DNA of 64,000 nt. It comes from JBLWXV01 sp048267245 (lineage in GTDB: Bacteria; Bdellovibrionota; Bacteriovoracia; Bacteriovoracales; Bacteriovoracaceae). Below are positions 33,729 to 43,843 of the stretch, one piece after another. The stretch covers positions 1-64,000 of the forward strand of contig JBLWXV010000001.1 of the NCBI GenBank assembly GCA_048267245.1, written 5' to 3'. How positions within the stretch are numbered: position 1 is the stretch's first letter; each line of letters begins with the position of its first letter. The position numbers and the translations under genes are program-made. The notes under the pieces were generated by a model. That model was given only the letters and a program-made list of their open reading frames with translations. It had not been told where the DNA came from and ran no database searches.

Positions 33729-35469
33729 TTTCTTCCTCATTTAGCTGTCTCACCCCTTGAGTTGAGATTTCAATTCTCACTGGGCTTATTCTCTTTTTCT
33801 TAAACGTTAGGAGTCCATCTAGCTTAATGCTTTGAGCGGCAATACTTCCAACAGCATTGCCAACAAAGCTAAAGCGTCTTCCTCCAAGGCGATCAATCTG
33901 AACTCGATCACCCTCAATTATACCTTTAACATTCCAAACTTGTTCAAGCGCACCAACCATTGAGAGTGCAAGCAATGTCTTAAGCTCACCCATTTCTGAA
34001 GCGGGCTCCCAGCTCAGATCAAATTTACCCTTTTGAGCTTCGCGCTCATAGCTTATTTGCCCTCTACAGACTCCTTCAGGGGATTTCTTCTTAAGTGCAA
34101 GCGCAATAATGTGGCAGGGAAAATCAACCAATTTCACCGTGAGCAATTCAGAAGAGTTTTCAATCACAAGTGAGGATTTAGAATCGACAAGCTGAACTTT
34201 AAGCTTTTGTCTTCCTGCCTCTTGCTCAAACTCTCCATTAAGTTGATAGCGATCAAAAGTAGTATTTTCAAACTTCACTTTGGTCTTAACACTGGAGAGC
34301 CTTTGGGACGCCAATAGACTACTTACCTTTTTAACTAATTCATGCTCTTCAAGCAGAGTAAAATCAAAACCCGTCAATTTGGCCTCAATCCCTGCTAGAG
34401 CTCCTCGATTAAAACTCAGGCTGAGTTTTCCCTCTTGATTGGGGACGACAAAAGTTAAATGGTAATCCTGTGAGTCGGCTCCAACTGCACCCTTTATTTC
34501 TGACTGATAAATATTTCCATTTAAAGCGAGAGGCAAGATGGTGTCATAGACTTCAAGCTTACTGCCTTCTCCACTATAGATACCCTTTAATTTTAAACCA
34601 ACTTCAGGCCTTGATTGATCAAAGAAGCCACTCAGAGCTGTATTTCGAATGGGGATGAAAAGATTCTGAACATCAATTCCAGCGATATCGCGCTTCCAAA
34701 AACCATGAAGCTCTAGAAGATCTTCTGAAACTCCAGAAATATCTAACCCCTCGCTGGCAGTTGATAACTTAAGTTTAACATTCTGCGCGGCCGATCCTCT
34801 GAAGGGCATTGAAAGCTCATCGAGTGCTAGTGATGCTTGAAGAGTTTGAGTGTCTAAGTTTATTGATCCAATAAGTGAAAAAGGTGACTTATTCTCCCCC
34901 TCTTGGAGGTCACCAAGAACCTCAATGGCCATCTCATGATTGCGGCCAATATTATTTACCACCAGTCGATTGATTTGCGGCCGATAGTGATCAAGCAAGA
35001 TTAATTTTGGTTCAAAAACTGGTTGGTATAATTTGGCATTAACTTCACCAGACAATCCCACAATTTCGGGAACTGACTTTAAAAGCTCGATTGCTCGAAG
35101 CGCTCCAAATGAAGTTGGCCCCCCAAGATTTCTAACCACGGGTGCTTCGATACGAACATCAAACTTTCCACGTCTAAAAATAAAGTTCCCATAGGGTATA
35201 CTTAGAACAACATGTTTCGCCTTGAGGTCAAACTCTTCACCTCTAGAGACGCTCACATCATCAAAGTGAACTTGGAGGGTTCTTCTAAAGTTTAGGTGAA
35301 CCGCTGCCAGATCCCCTTGGGCCCCTTCAACTTCTCTTTCAATAAAGTCGACGACCATCTTTCTCATCTGTTCCTCAGAGAGAACTTGTCTCAAAGCCAC
35401 AAGCATACCAACCAAGAGGGTTAGGATGACAGCGATCAAGAACATTAGGGATTTATTCTTATTTCTCAT
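33718..35469 (-). CDS. AsmA-like / DUF748-type membrane-anchored protein
   Basis: A 583-residue protein with one N-terminal helix (residues 9-27) and a long extracytoplasmic part rich in beta-strand repeats, as in AsmA, TamB and related bridge-like lipid-transfer proteins. Examples are LQVHFDDVSVSRGEEFDLKAKHVVLSIPYGN at the start and FVGNAVGSIAAQSIKLDGLLTF near the end. Assignment to the superfamily is by overall pattern, not a sharp motif. It starts seven bases after uvrD/pcrA and overlaps mtnA, so it is part of the operon. Probable envelope or lipid-transport role. Confidence 0.72.
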   Translation of the reverse strand: MRNKNKSLMFLIAVILTLLVGMLVALRQVLSEEQMRKMVVDFIEREVEGAQGDLAAVHLNFRRTLQVHFDDVSVSRGEEFDLKAKHVVLSIPYGNFIFRRGKFDVRIEAPVVRNLGGPTSFGALRAIELLKSVPEIVGLSGEVNAKLYQPVFEPKLILLDHYRPQINRLVVNNIGRNHEMAIEVLGDLQEGENKSPFSLIGSINLDTQTLQASLALDELSMPFRGSAAQNVKLKLSTASEGLDISGVSEDLLELHGFWKRDIAGIDVQNLFIPIRNTALSGFFDQSRPEVGLKLKGIYSGEGSKLEVYDTILPLALNGNIYQSEIKGAVGADSQDYHLTFVVPNQEGKLSLSFNRGALAGIEAKLTGFDFTLLEEHELVKKVSSLLASQRLSSVKTKVKFENTTFDRYQLNGEFEQEAGRQKLKVQLVDSKSSLVIENSSELLTVKLVDFPCHIIALALKKKSPEGVCRGQISYEREAQKGKFDLSWEPASEMGELKTLLALSMVGALEQVWNVKGIIEGDRVQIDRLGGRRFSFVGNAVGSIAAQSIKLDGLLTFKKKRISPVRIEISTQGVRQLNEEENAN

Positions 35470-35476
35470 CCTATTC

Positions 35477-37759
35477 CTAGTTCACGCTTACTAGCGGAGC
35501 GAATTTGACCATAAATTTCTTCCTGGCCCCATCAATGAATTGAACTGTTACTTTTTCGTCCTGACCATGTCCTTCAGAGTCCAGAACCTTACCTTGACCA
35601 TAGAGACTATGAACCACGACCTCACCAGGTTTAAATTTACTTCTAAATTCGATCTTGGGCTTTGCTGATGTTGAAGTTGAGGAAGAACCTCGAGAGGCTT
35701 GAATTACTGGGCCATCATCATCAAAGTCCTGACTCTGGTCAAAGAAGTCATCTTGCCCAGTATTGCCCGAAGAGTAAGCTCCTTCGGCACCAGTTCTTGC
35801 AGTGGCTTTTCTCTCCCAACTGTAGAATTTAGGAGGTATCTCACTTAGGAATCGACTCGGTCCATTAAAGCGAACCTGCCCAAAGAGCATTCTTCCTTGT
35901 GCAAAAACAAGATAGAGCCTCTTCATCGCTCGAGTCATAGCGACGTAGAAAAGTCGCCTCTCCTCCTCAACAGAGCCCTCGCCATCCTCTAGACTCTTAT
36001 AGCTTGGAAATACATTTTCTTCATTTCCCGCCACGAAGACATAGGGGAACTCAAGTCCTTTAGCCCCGTGAACAGTCATTAACGATATTTCTCCACCTGA
36101 AGAATCCTGCTCTTCAACAAAAGTATCGAGGGTGACGGTTTCTAGAAAGCTCACCAAACTAGGGCTTCTCTCAGTGTCTTCAAACTGCTTAATAGCGTTT
36201 GATAATTCGTCTAAGTTTTCAACTCTGGCCATAGATTCATAATCTTTTGCAGATTTTAAATTCTCGTAGTAGCCAGATTCATGGAGGATCTTTTCATAAA
36301 TAATTGATGGGAGAATATCCTGATCAATCATTAATTTAGATTCTTGCAAGAGAGACATGAAGGACTGTATCGCGCTCTTAACCTTTGCACTTAGCCTAAT
36401 ATGTTTAAATTCCTCACTTGATTCACAGATACGAACGAGGATTTCATAGAGACTACAGCCCTTTTCTATTGCCTCTCCTTCAATTTTTCGAAGAGAGGTA
36501 GCGCCGATTCCTCGAGCTGGCACATTAATAATGCGACTAATAGCGAGATTGTCCTTGGGGTTAACAAGCAGGCGCAAATACGCCAACATGTCTTTAATCT
36601 CTTTGCGTTCATAGAACTTCACCCCGCCAATCACACGATAAGCAATGCGCGCGCGGCGCAGGTAATCTTCAATTAGGCGAGACTGACCGTTAGTGCGGTA
36701 AAAAACAGCAATATCCTTCTCGTTAACATTTTGAGACTTGAGATTAAATATTTCAGTGGCAATAAACTCAGCTTCTTTTTTATCATCCAAGCACTCTACA
36801 ACCTGAATGGCCTCACCATCAGGATTGTCTGTCCACATGGTCTTGCCCTTGCGCATTTCATTGCGAGCAATGAGAGCGCCAGCCGCTTCAATGATTGTTT
36901 TACTTGAACGGTAATTTTGCTCAAGTTTAATAATTTTTGCTTCGGGGTAATTCTTCTCAAAGTCGAGAATATTTCTTATGTCGGCCCCGCGCCAAGAATA
37001 AATCGACTGATCTTCGTCACCCACCACACAGAGATTGCGCTTAACTTCACTAAGTAACTTGACCAGATCAAATTGGGCGCGGTTTGTATCTTGATACTCG
37101 TCTACAAGAACGTAATCAAATCTCTCTTGATAGCGCTTGAGCACTTCTGGATTCTTTTCAAAAAGCTCGATTACTGCCGTAATGAGACTTCCAAAATCTA
37201 GCGAGTTGGCCTTGTGAAGTTCGCTTTCATACTCTTCATAAAAGCTGTAGAAAATATCACCGGTATCAATTCTCAGGTCTGGATCAACGTCCTTGCGACC
37301 TCTGTAGAACCCATGGTTTTTTAAATCGTCTATATAGTAGAGAATTTCAAAGGGAGAGATTTCTTTAAGCCCTATTCCTCGGCGCGAGAGAATGGCCTTA
37401 GCAATACTCTTACTCTCTGATGTGTCATAAATTGTGAAACTCTTTGAAAGCCCTAGATAAGCCGCTTCACTTCGAAGAACTCTGGCACAAAAGGAGTGAA
37501 ATGTTGTTACTTGGAGGGCCCCCACATCAAATGGAACCTCTCGTCCAATGCGATCTCTCATCTCTTTTGCTGCTTTATTTGAGAAGGTGAGCGCCAGAAT
37601 TTTATAGGGGCTAATCCGGCGCTCTTCAATGAGATAACAGATACGCGAAACAAGTGTGCGAGTCTTCCCCGAGCCGGCCCCGGCAAGAACCATTAAGGGG
37701 CCATCAACTGTTTGAACAACATCTCTTTGGGTGGGGTTTAAACCCGCTAGTAAACTCAT
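35477..37759 (-). CDS. UvrD/PcrA/Rep-type superfamily 1 DNA helicase
   Basis: A 760-residue 3'-5' helicase with all SF1 motifs: Q-motif LNPTQRDVV, Walker A LAGAGSGKTRTLVSR near residue 28, FSNKAAKEMRDR, DEYQDTN, VGDEDQSIYSWRGAD, LEQNYRS, MTVHGAKGLEF and FYVAMTRAMKRLYLV. The C-terminus after an acidic, low-complexity linker ends in the PcrA-like Tudor-type module (FKPGEVVVHSLYGQGKVLDSEG). It acts in nucleotide excision and mismatch repair and in removing RecA. It lies 11 bases after glmS in the operon. Confidence 0.96.
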   Translation of the reverse strand: MSLLAGLNPTQRDVVQTVDGPLMVLAGAGSGKTRTLVSRICYLIEERRISPYKILALTFSNKAAKEMRDRIGREVPFDVGALQVTTFHSFCARVLRSEAAYLGLSKSFTIYDTSESKSIAKAILSRRGIGLKEISPFEILYYIDDLKNHGFYRGRKDVDPDLRIDTGDIFYSFYEEYESELHKANSLDFGSLITAVIELFEKNPEVLKRYQERFDYVLVDEYQDTNRAQFDLVKLLSEVKRNLCVVGDEDQSIYSWRGADIRNILDFEKNYPEAKIIKLEQNYRSSKTIIEAAGALIARNEMRKGKTMWTDNPDGEAIQVVECLDDKKEAEFIATEIFNLKSQNVNEKDIAVFYRTNGQSRLIEDYLRRARIAYRVIGGVKFYERKEIKDMLAYLRLLVNPKDNLAISRIINVPARGIGATSLRKIEGEAIEKGCSLYEILVRICESSEEFKHIRLSAKVKSAIQSFMSLLQESKLMIDQDILPSIIYEKILHESGYYENLKSAKDYESMARVENLDELSNAIKQFEDTERSPSLVSFLETVTLDTFVEEQDSSGGEISLMTVHGAKGLEFPYVFVAGNEENVFPSYKSLEDGEGSVEEERRLFYVAMTRAMKRLYLVFAQGRMLFGQVRFNGPSRFLSEIPPKFYSWERKATARTGAEGAYSSGNTGQDDFFDQSQDFDDDGPVIQASRGSSSTSTSAKPKIEFRSKFKPGEVVVHSLYGQGKVLDSEGHGQDEKVTVQFIDGARKKFMVKFAPLVSVN

Positions 37760-37770
37760 AAAAATCTCAA

Positions 37771-39594
37771 TTATTCGACAGTCACCGACTTCGCCAAGTT
37801 TCTTGGCTTATCGATATCTGTTCCTTTGGCCTTGGCCATGTAATACGCCAATAGTTGATTGGCGACGTTGGCGTAAATTGGGGCCAATTGCCCAAGACCT
37901 GTGAGGTCTAGTTCAATAAAGTAATCGGCGAGGTTTCTCAGTTGGTTATTTCCTTGCTGGCCAATAACCACGATTTTTCCGCGGCGTGCTTTAATTTCTT
38001 GGATATTTGAAATCGTCTTATCAAAGAGCTCCTCACCTACGAGTGCGATGTTGACCATCTTATCGTCGATCAAGGCAATAGGACCGTGCTTGAGTTCCCC
38101 AGAGGCATAGCCCTCGGCGTGAACATAGGCGATTTCTTTAAGCTTGAGTGCACCTTCAAGTGCAACTGGATAGTAATTGCCACGACCTGTGAAGAAGAAG
38201 CCATTATTTTGATAAATTTGAAGCGCGATATCTTGGATCTTCTCGCTTGTCCCCAGCAACTTCTCAATGCGCTCAGCGAGCAAGCTATACTTGGCAGCAA
38301 GCTCAACGCGAGAAGAATCTTGCGAGAGCATGCCTCTTAGAGCAAAACTCATGAGAGATCCAGTAAGCACCATTTGGGTGAAGGCTTTAGTTGAAGCCAC
38401 GCCTACTTCAATTCCGGCGCGAATGAGAAGATTGGCATCGCAATCTCTAAAGAGAGTAGAACCCTCTACGTTAACGAGAGAAAGAGTTGTAATCCCCTGT
38501 TCTTTGCAATAATTCTGGGCCGCTAATGTATCGGCGGTCTCTCCAGATTGAGAGATAAAGAGACCAACATCGTTCTTGCCTACAATTGGATTGCGGTAGC
38601 GAAATTCACTCGCAAGCTCACAAGATACCGGAACGCGATTATTCGCCTCCACAAGATCGCGAACCATTAGACCGGCGTAATAGGCCGTCCCACACGCTGA
38701 CATCAAGAAGCGCTCTGGCTTTAGCTTTGAGACGCGCTCGAGAACTTCGCTGCCCTCCCCTTGAAAGTAGTACTGGGTAAGTGAGCGAATGAGCTCTGGT
38801 TGTTCGTGAATTTCTTTAAGCATAAAGTGCTCAAAGTCACCCTTATCTGTCACTTCTAAGCTCATCTCTTGTTTCTTAGCTAGAAATCGCTTTGTTTTCG
38901 TGCCGTCTAGTTCATAGAAATTGAGAAGATCTTTGTTGGCACTTGTGAGGCTACAAATAACCCCATCTTCAGGGAAGAAGAGCTTATCAACAATTCCCAC
39001 AAGGGCGTAGGGATCTGAAGAGACGAGCACTTCGCTACTCATTTCATTAATGCCACAAACGAGGGGAGCTCCCTTTTTGAGGGCCAGGATATGATTTTCC
39101 TCAGCATTGAGAATAACAAAGGCGCTATTGCCATCAATTTTTTGAAATGAGCTTGAAACGGCGTCGATAAACTTCTCGCCCTTTTTCATCGCACTTGAAA
39201 TGAGGTGAAGAAAAACTTCAGAGTCAGTTTCAGATTGAAAGACGTGTCCCTCAGCAATGAGTTTTTCGCGCAATTCATCGGCATTTTCAATGATCCCATT
39301 GTGAACGAGGGCAATTGACTCCGCTTGGTGAGGGTGAGAGTTGGAGTCATTCACTTCCCCATGAGTTGCCCAACGAGTGTGACCGATACAACTGCGGGCC
39401 ACATATTTCTGATCGCCAAGTAAGCGCTTTAAATTCTCAAGTTTTCCACTTTTCTTATAAACTTTGAGTTCGTCTCGCTCATCGACAAAGCATACCCCTG
39501 CAGAGTCATAGCCGCGATATTCTAGACGTTTAAGTCCCTCTAGAACGAGTTCAACTGAATTTTGAGGACCGAGATGACCAACGATACCGCACAT
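37771..39594 (-). CDS. glmS: glutamine-fructose-6-phosphate aminotransferase
   Basis: A 607-residue enzyme with the catalytic N-terminal cysteine (MCGIVGHLG), glutaminase domain motifs TRWATHGEVN and VHNGIIENA, and two SIS sugar-isomerase domains (SQSGETADT and GVASTKAFTQ). It makes glucosamine-6-phosphate, the first committed step to peptidoglycan and lipopolysaccharide amino sugars. It follows glmU after a 55-base gap and precedes the helicase gene. The gap is too short for a glmS ribozyme, and none is seen. Confidence 0.98.
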   Translation of the reverse strand: MCGIVGHLGPQNSVELVLEGLKRLEYRGYDSAGVCFVDERDELKVYKKSGKLENLKRLLGDQKYVARSCIGHTRWATHGEVNDSNSHPHQAESIALVHNGIIENADELREKLIAEGHVFQSETDSEVFLHLISSAMKKGEKFIDAVSSSFQKIDGNSAFVILNAEENHILALKKGAPLVCGINEMSSEVLVSSDPYALVGIVDKLFFPEDGVICSLTSANKDLLNFYELDGTKTKRFLAKKQEMSLEVTDKGDFEHFMLKEIHEQPELIRSLTQYYFQGEGSEVLERVSKLKPERFLMSACGTAYYAGLMVRDLVEANNRVPVSCELASEFRYRNPIVGKNDVGLFISQSGETADTLAAQNYCKEQGITTLSLVNVEGSTLFRDCDANLLIRAGIEVGVASTKAFTQMVLTGSLMSFALRGMLSQDSSRVELAAKYSLLAERIEKLLGTSEKIQDIALQIYQNNGFFFTGRGNYYPVALEGALKLKEIAYVHAEGYASGELKHGPIALIDDKMVNIALVGEELFDKTISNIQEIKARRGKIVVIGQQGNNQLRNLADYFIELDLTGLGQLAPIYANVANQLLAYYMAKAKGTDIDKPRNLAKSVTVE

Positions 39595-39649
39595 AATAAC
39601 CTCATGATTAACGCAATAGGTATAAGCAATCTAAGATAGCATTTTATGG

Positions 39650-41038
39650 TTACTTTTTCAGGAAGCGCCCCGCCATTCCCTCTTTCGTCACCTGCTTGGC
39701 GCGAGCAATGGCAAAGGAGCCGGCCGGCATATTCTGATTAATGGTGGAGCCACTGGCCACATAGGAGCCGTCGCCAATTGTGAGCGGCGCCACAATCTGT
39801 GTGTCCGAGCCGATGAAGCAGTTCTTACCAATATCTGTCTTGTGCTTATTTTTACCGTCGTAATTACAGGTAATGAAACCACAGCCAATATTAGTTTCGT
39901 CTCCAATTTCCGCATCACCGACATAGCTCAGGTGAGAGACCTTCACACCCTTATGAAGCTTGGCCTTCTTTATCTCAACAAAGTTGCCAATTTTGGACTC
40001 CTCGCCAATATCAGCGCCGGGTCTAAGTCTTGCGTAAGGGCCAATAGCAGCATTCGCCCCCACAATCGCATTTTCGAGATAGCTATAAGACTTAATCTGA
40101 GCGCCCGAGTGAACGGTGCTGTCTTCAATAATGACCTGAGATTCGAGCTTTGCTCCGGCGCAGATTTTCGAATTTCCCCTCAATTCGACGTAGTGGCCAA
40201 TAATCGCCCCGGCCTCGACCTCCACGGTAGGGTCGATTAAGAGCGTCTGAGGGTTAATAACGCGAACTCCTTTATCAAGCAGAGAGTTCACAAGTTTTTC
40301 GTTAACCAGGCCCTCCATTTCGGCCAGCTGGGCCAGAGTGTTCACTCCACCAAAAACTTCTGCGCGCTCAAAGCAATGGGCGATCACATTGGCCCCCGCT
40401 GCGAACACATCTGTCAGGTAGAACTCACCACTTTTATTATTATTGGTAAGCCCTGAGACGCGCTCCTTGAGAAGGCTCGTTTTAAAGATATACAATCCAG
40501 AGTTCACCTCATTTATTTTCGCTTCTTCTACTGAGGCATCCTTTTGCTCAACAATGGTAAATCCCTTGGTGGCCCTTTTTATCCGGCCATATCCATGTGG
40601 ATTATCACAGCGAAAACTTGCGCAGACAGCGTCAGCGGCGTGAGCAATAAGACTCTCATAGAGCGCACCGAGCTCCTCTTTGCCAATCATCGGCGTATCC
40701 GCGCACAGAACCAGGGTGTACTCGGGCTCAGTGCCCCACGGGCATTTGGCAAAATAACTCTTGATCGCATCCCCAGTGCCACGGCGAACCTCCTGATAGC
40801 AAAAGTTCACCTCTGGGCCATGGGCGCGTATATGAGCTTCAACTTCTTCGTGACGGTGACCAGTTACAACGGCAATTTTACTCTGCAGATTTTTTGCACG
40901 AGAAAAGTCCATCGCTGAATTCAAGACATAATCAACCAATACTCTGTTTTTAAGGGGAGCGAGAGCTTTGGGGACATCGAGTTTTAGCCTCGTTCCCTCT
41001 CCAGCAGCAAGAACAACAATTCCTAGGTCAATCGCCAT
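39650..41038 (-). CDS. glmU: bifunctional UDP-GlcNAc pyrophosphorylase / glucosamine-1-phosphate acetyltransferase
   Basis: A 462-residue enzyme: an N-terminal uridyltransferase (LAAGEGTRLKLDVPKALAPL, with RRGTGDAI and ADTPMI) and a C-terminal left-handed beta-helix of hexapeptide repeats (from about residue 255) with the acetyltransferase residues in NFVEIKKAKLHKGVKVSHLSYVGDA and NCYDGKNKH-like NYDGKNKHKT. It makes UDP-N-acetylglucosamine, after GlmS, so the two enzymes act in sequence. It is the first gene of a seven-gene minus-strand operon and is divergent from lon. Confidence 0.97.
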   Translation of the reverse strand: MAIDLGIVVLAAGEGTRLKLDVPKALAPLKNRVLVDYVLNSAMDFSRAKNLQSKIAVVTGHRHEEVEAHIRAHGPEVNFCYQEVRRGTGDAIKSYFAKCPWGTEPEYTLVLCADTPMIGKEELGALYESLIAHAADAVCASFRCDNPHGYGRIKRATKGFTIVEQKDASVEEAKINEVNSGLYIFKTSLLKERVSGLTNNNKSGEFYLTDVFAAGANVIAHCFERAEVFGGVNTLAQLAEMEGLVNEKLVNSLLDKGVRVINPQTLLIDPTVEVEAGAIIGHYVELRGNSKICAGAKLESQVIIEDSTVHSGAQIKSYSYLENAIVGANAAIGPYARLRPGADIGEESKIGNFVEIKKAKLHKGVKVSHLSYVGDAEIGDETNIGCGFITCNYDGKNKHKTDIGKNCFIGSDTQIVAPLTIGDGSYVASGSTINQNMPAGSFAIARAKQVTKEGMAGRFLKK

Positions 41039-41136
41039 ATGTCACACCTTTTTAGTCGGGTTATTTTGAGTAAACTCTCACTCGAAATGCGAGAAAATTC
41101 ACAATAAGTAATTAACTCGGGTAATCGAAAACATCG

Positions 41137-41165
41137 ATTATAACCTACTTTCAGAGCTTTTAAAG
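41137..41165 (-). promoter_or_regulatory. candidate promoter of the glmU operon
   Basis: A perfect TATAAT (minus strand, 41137-41142) is preceded by AGG-T and, 17 bases upstream, by a poor -35 match. A start near 41130 gives a leader of about 90 bases. Only the -10 box is convincing. Confidence 0.45.
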
Positions 41166-41323
41166 GGCGAGCTGCCCCATAGGGGGTGAGAAATAATGAA
41201 AAATTATGAAAATAATTCATCAATTTTCGTAAAGGAAAATCAAAAAATCCCCGATTCGGTTTTAGTAAGCAAGACTTCTTGGCCACAAACGGCCACCCCT
41301 GCTGCTTTTTTGGGAGGATTTGC

Positions 41324-43744
41324 ATGGTGACTAATTACGAGGGCGATAACATTGAGTTCAAAGAACGTCTCCCTCTCCTTCCTATTCGCGACATTGTAGT
41401 TTACCCCTTCATGATTCTTCCGCTTTTTGTAGGAAGAGAATCATCGATTCAGGCGGTAGACCACGCTCTTGGTGAAACAGACAGACTAATCCTGCTCGCA
41501 AGTCAAAAAGACATCACAGCAGAGACGCCGTCTCCTTCTGAGATCTATGATCTTGGAACTGTGGCCATGATTATGCGAATGAGGAAACTACCTGATGGAA
41601 GAATTAAAATTCTTGTCCAAGGTCTCTTCAAGGCCCGCATCACTGCCTTCGAGCAGAGCGAGCCATACTTTGTCACTAAAGTTGCCAAGGTAGAAGACTC
41701 TACGGTTGAAGAAGGCAATGTGGCGATCATGGCCCTCATGAGAAATATTCGCGAACAACTTGAAAGAGTGATCACACTTGGAAAAGTTCTCTCGCCTGAT
41801 ATTCTGATGGTGCTAGAAGATATCCAAGATCCAGGTCGCTTAGCAGATCTCGTTGCAAGTAACCTCAATCTTCATGTTGCAGAAGCTCAAATGGTGCTAG
41901 AAGTTCTAGACCCAGTTGAGAGACTTCACCGCATTAATGATATTCTCAGTCGTGAACTTGAAATCCTTGCAATGCAAGCCAAGATTAAAAGTAACGCAAA
42001 AGATGAAATCTCTAAGAATCAAAAAGAGTATTTCCTGCGTGAACAAATCAAGGCCATCAAGAGTGAACTTGGTGATGAGCACGAGCAGCCGGAAGATGAG
42101 TTCGGTGAATTTAGAGAAAAGATCAGAGCTGCTGGCATGCCAGAAGATGCCGAGAAAGAGTCGCTCAAGCAACTCGCTCGCCTCGAAAAAATGCATCCAG
42201 ACTCATCTGAATCAAGCATCATTCGCACTTACCTAGAGTGGATGACGGATCTTCCATGGTCTACTGCCACTGAAGATCACATTGATCTAGATAAATCGCT
42301 CGACATTCTTAATGAAGATCACTTTGACCTCTACAAGATTAAAGAGCGCATTCTCGAGTACCTTGCCGTAAGACAACTTAAGGGCAAGGATATGAAAGGA
42401 CCTATCCTTTGCTTCTCTGGGCCTCCTGGTGTTGGTAAGACATCGCTAGGCAAATCGATTGCCAGATCTGTAGGACGCGAGTTCGTTCGCATCAGTCTTG
42501 GTGGTGTTAAAGATGAAGCCGAAATCCGTGGACACAGAAGAACATATGTCGGCGCTATGCCAGGTCGTATTCTTCAGGCCATGAAACAAGCTAAGACGAA
42601 CAACCCGGTTATCCTCCTCGATGAGATTGATAAACTTGGTGGTGACTATAAGGGTGATCCAGCTTCAGCGATGCTTGAAGTTCTTGACCCTGAACAAAAT
42701 AAAGAATTCAGAGACCACTACCTCAATGTGAACTTTGACCTAAGTAACGTCATGTTCATTGCGACTTCTAACGTCCTCGAACAAATTCCAGGTCCGCTTA
42801 GAGATAGAATGGAAGTGATTAACCTCTCTGGATATACTCAAGAAGAAAAAGTCGCGATTAGTAAGAAGTACCTAATTCCAAAACAAATGCAGGAAAACGG
42901 TATCACGGCCGATCACGTAGAATTCACTGATGAAGGCGTTGAAAGTGTTATCAAGCACTTCACAAGTGAAGCTGGTCTTCGTAACCTCGAGCGTAGAATT
43001 GGTGCCCTTTGTAGAAAGGTGGCCATGAAAATTGCAAAGGGTGAAGAGGCTAAGACTCACATCGTTTCAAAAACAGTGATCAAGCTTTTAGGACCTCCAC
43101 TCTTTACTAAAGAAGACGAGCGCGAAGTTGATGAAGTTGGTGTGGCCAACGGACTCGCTTGGACCTCACACGGTGGAGAAATTCTCTATATCGAAAGTAC
43201 AATGATGAAGGGCCGCGGTCTTACACTCACAGGTCAACTTGGCGATGTGATGAAAGAATCTGCAACCACGGCCATTGGTCTTATTAGAAGTAAAGCCTCT
43301 ACCTTCGGAATCGACGAGAGTGTCTTTGAAACTAATGAAGTCCATATCCACCTCCCAGCTGGTGCCATTCCAAAAGATGGTCCTTCTGCGGGGATCACCC
43401 TTGCCACTGCAATGATCTCTCTCTTTACCGGGCTTCCTGTAAATAGAAAGGTTGCCATGACAGGTGAAATGACTCTGACTGGAAAAGTTCTTCCAATCGG
43501 TGGCCTAAAAGAGAAAGCTCTAGCGGCCATGAGAATGAATATCGATACCGTTATCATTCCCTGGAAAAACAAAAAAGATCTTATGGATATTCCTGAAGAA
43601 TATCGCAAGAAGATCAACTTCATTCCAGTGAGAAATATTGAGGAAGTTCTCGAAGTGGCCATCGTGGGATGGGGTGAGTATCGCAAGAGCCTCACCAAAG
43701 ACGTCCCTGCGGTAAAGAAACCACTTCCACCTCTCGCCGCTTAA
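41324..43744 (+). CDS. lon: ATP-dependent Lon protease
   Basis: An 806-residue protease with the N-terminal substrate-recognition domain (LPLLPIRDIVVYPFMILPLFVGR), AAA module (Walker A GPPGVGKTSLGKS near 367; Walker B VILLDEIDKLG) and C-terminal Ser-Lys protease domain. The catalytic serine is in KDGPSAGIT near 688 and the lysine in GGLKEKALAAM near 728. It removes damaged and regulatory proteins. GGGAGG supports the ATG at 41324. The upstream region has CCCCGATT, only loosely like a heat-shock -10 element. The gene ends before a stem-loop at 43756. Confidence 0.98.
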   Translation: MVTNYEGDNIEFKERLPLLPIRDIVVYPFMILPLFVGRESSIQAVDHALGETDRLILLASQKDITAETPSPSEIYDLGTVAMIMRMRKLPDGRIKILVQGLFKARITAFEQSEPYFVTKVAKVEDSTVEEGNVAIMALMRNIREQLERVITLGKVLSPDILMVLEDIQDPGRLADLVASNLNLHVAEAQMVLEVLDPVERLHRINDILSRELEILAMQAKIKSNAKDEISKNQKEYFLREQIKAIKSELGDEHEQPEDEFGEFREKIRAAGMPEDAEKESLKQLARLEKMHPDSSESSIIRTYLEWMTDLPWSTATEDHIDLDKSLDILNEDHFDLYKIKERILEYLAVRQLKGKDMKGPILCFSGPPGVGKTSLGKSIARSVGREFVRISLGGVKDEAEIRGHRRTYVGAMPGRILQAMKQAKTNNPVILLDEIDKLGGDYKGDPASAMLEVLDPEQNKEFRDHYLNVNFDLSNVMFIATSNVLEQIPGPLRDRMEVINLSGYTQEEKVAISKKYLIPKQMQENGITADHVEFTDEGVESVIKHFTSEAGLRNLERRIGALCRKVAMKIAKGEEAKTHIVSKTVIKLLGPPLFTKEDEREVDEVGVANGLAWTSHGGEILYIESTMMKGRGLTLTGQLGDVMKESATTAIGLIRSKASTFGIDESVFETNEVHIHLPAGAIPKDGPSAGITLATAMISLFTGLPVNRKVAMTGEMTLTGKVLPIGGLKEKALAAMRMNIDTVIIPWKNKKDLMDIPEEYRKKINFIPVRNIEEVLEVAIVGWGEYRKSLTKDVPAVKKPLPPLAA

Positions 43745-43755
43745 TAAAATCTGAC

Positions 43756-43789
43756 TTTTTGGTTGGGTGCAATAGCACCCGACCAAAAA
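43756..43789 (+). terminator. stem-loop after lon, weak terminator
   Basis: TTTTTGGTTGGGTGC pairs with GCACCCGACCAAAAA around an AATA loop, with one mismatch. There is no T-run after the stem on plus, so termination may be incomplete, or the hairpin may only protect the lon mRNA 3' end. Confidence 0.5.
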
Positions 43790-43843
43790 AGTTGGTTTCA
43801 CACTTCCTATTGCTGTTCACCCGAGATCGAATACAATAGGAGC

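Noticed and set aside
39595..39649. glmS ribozyme upstream of glmS
   Set aside because: The gap is 55 bases, far too short, and no ribozyme-like structure is visible.
43815..43842. TTGCTG-16-TACAAT before the response regulator gene
   Set aside because: The predicted start would fall at the ATG and remove the TAGGAG ribosome site. More likely chance.
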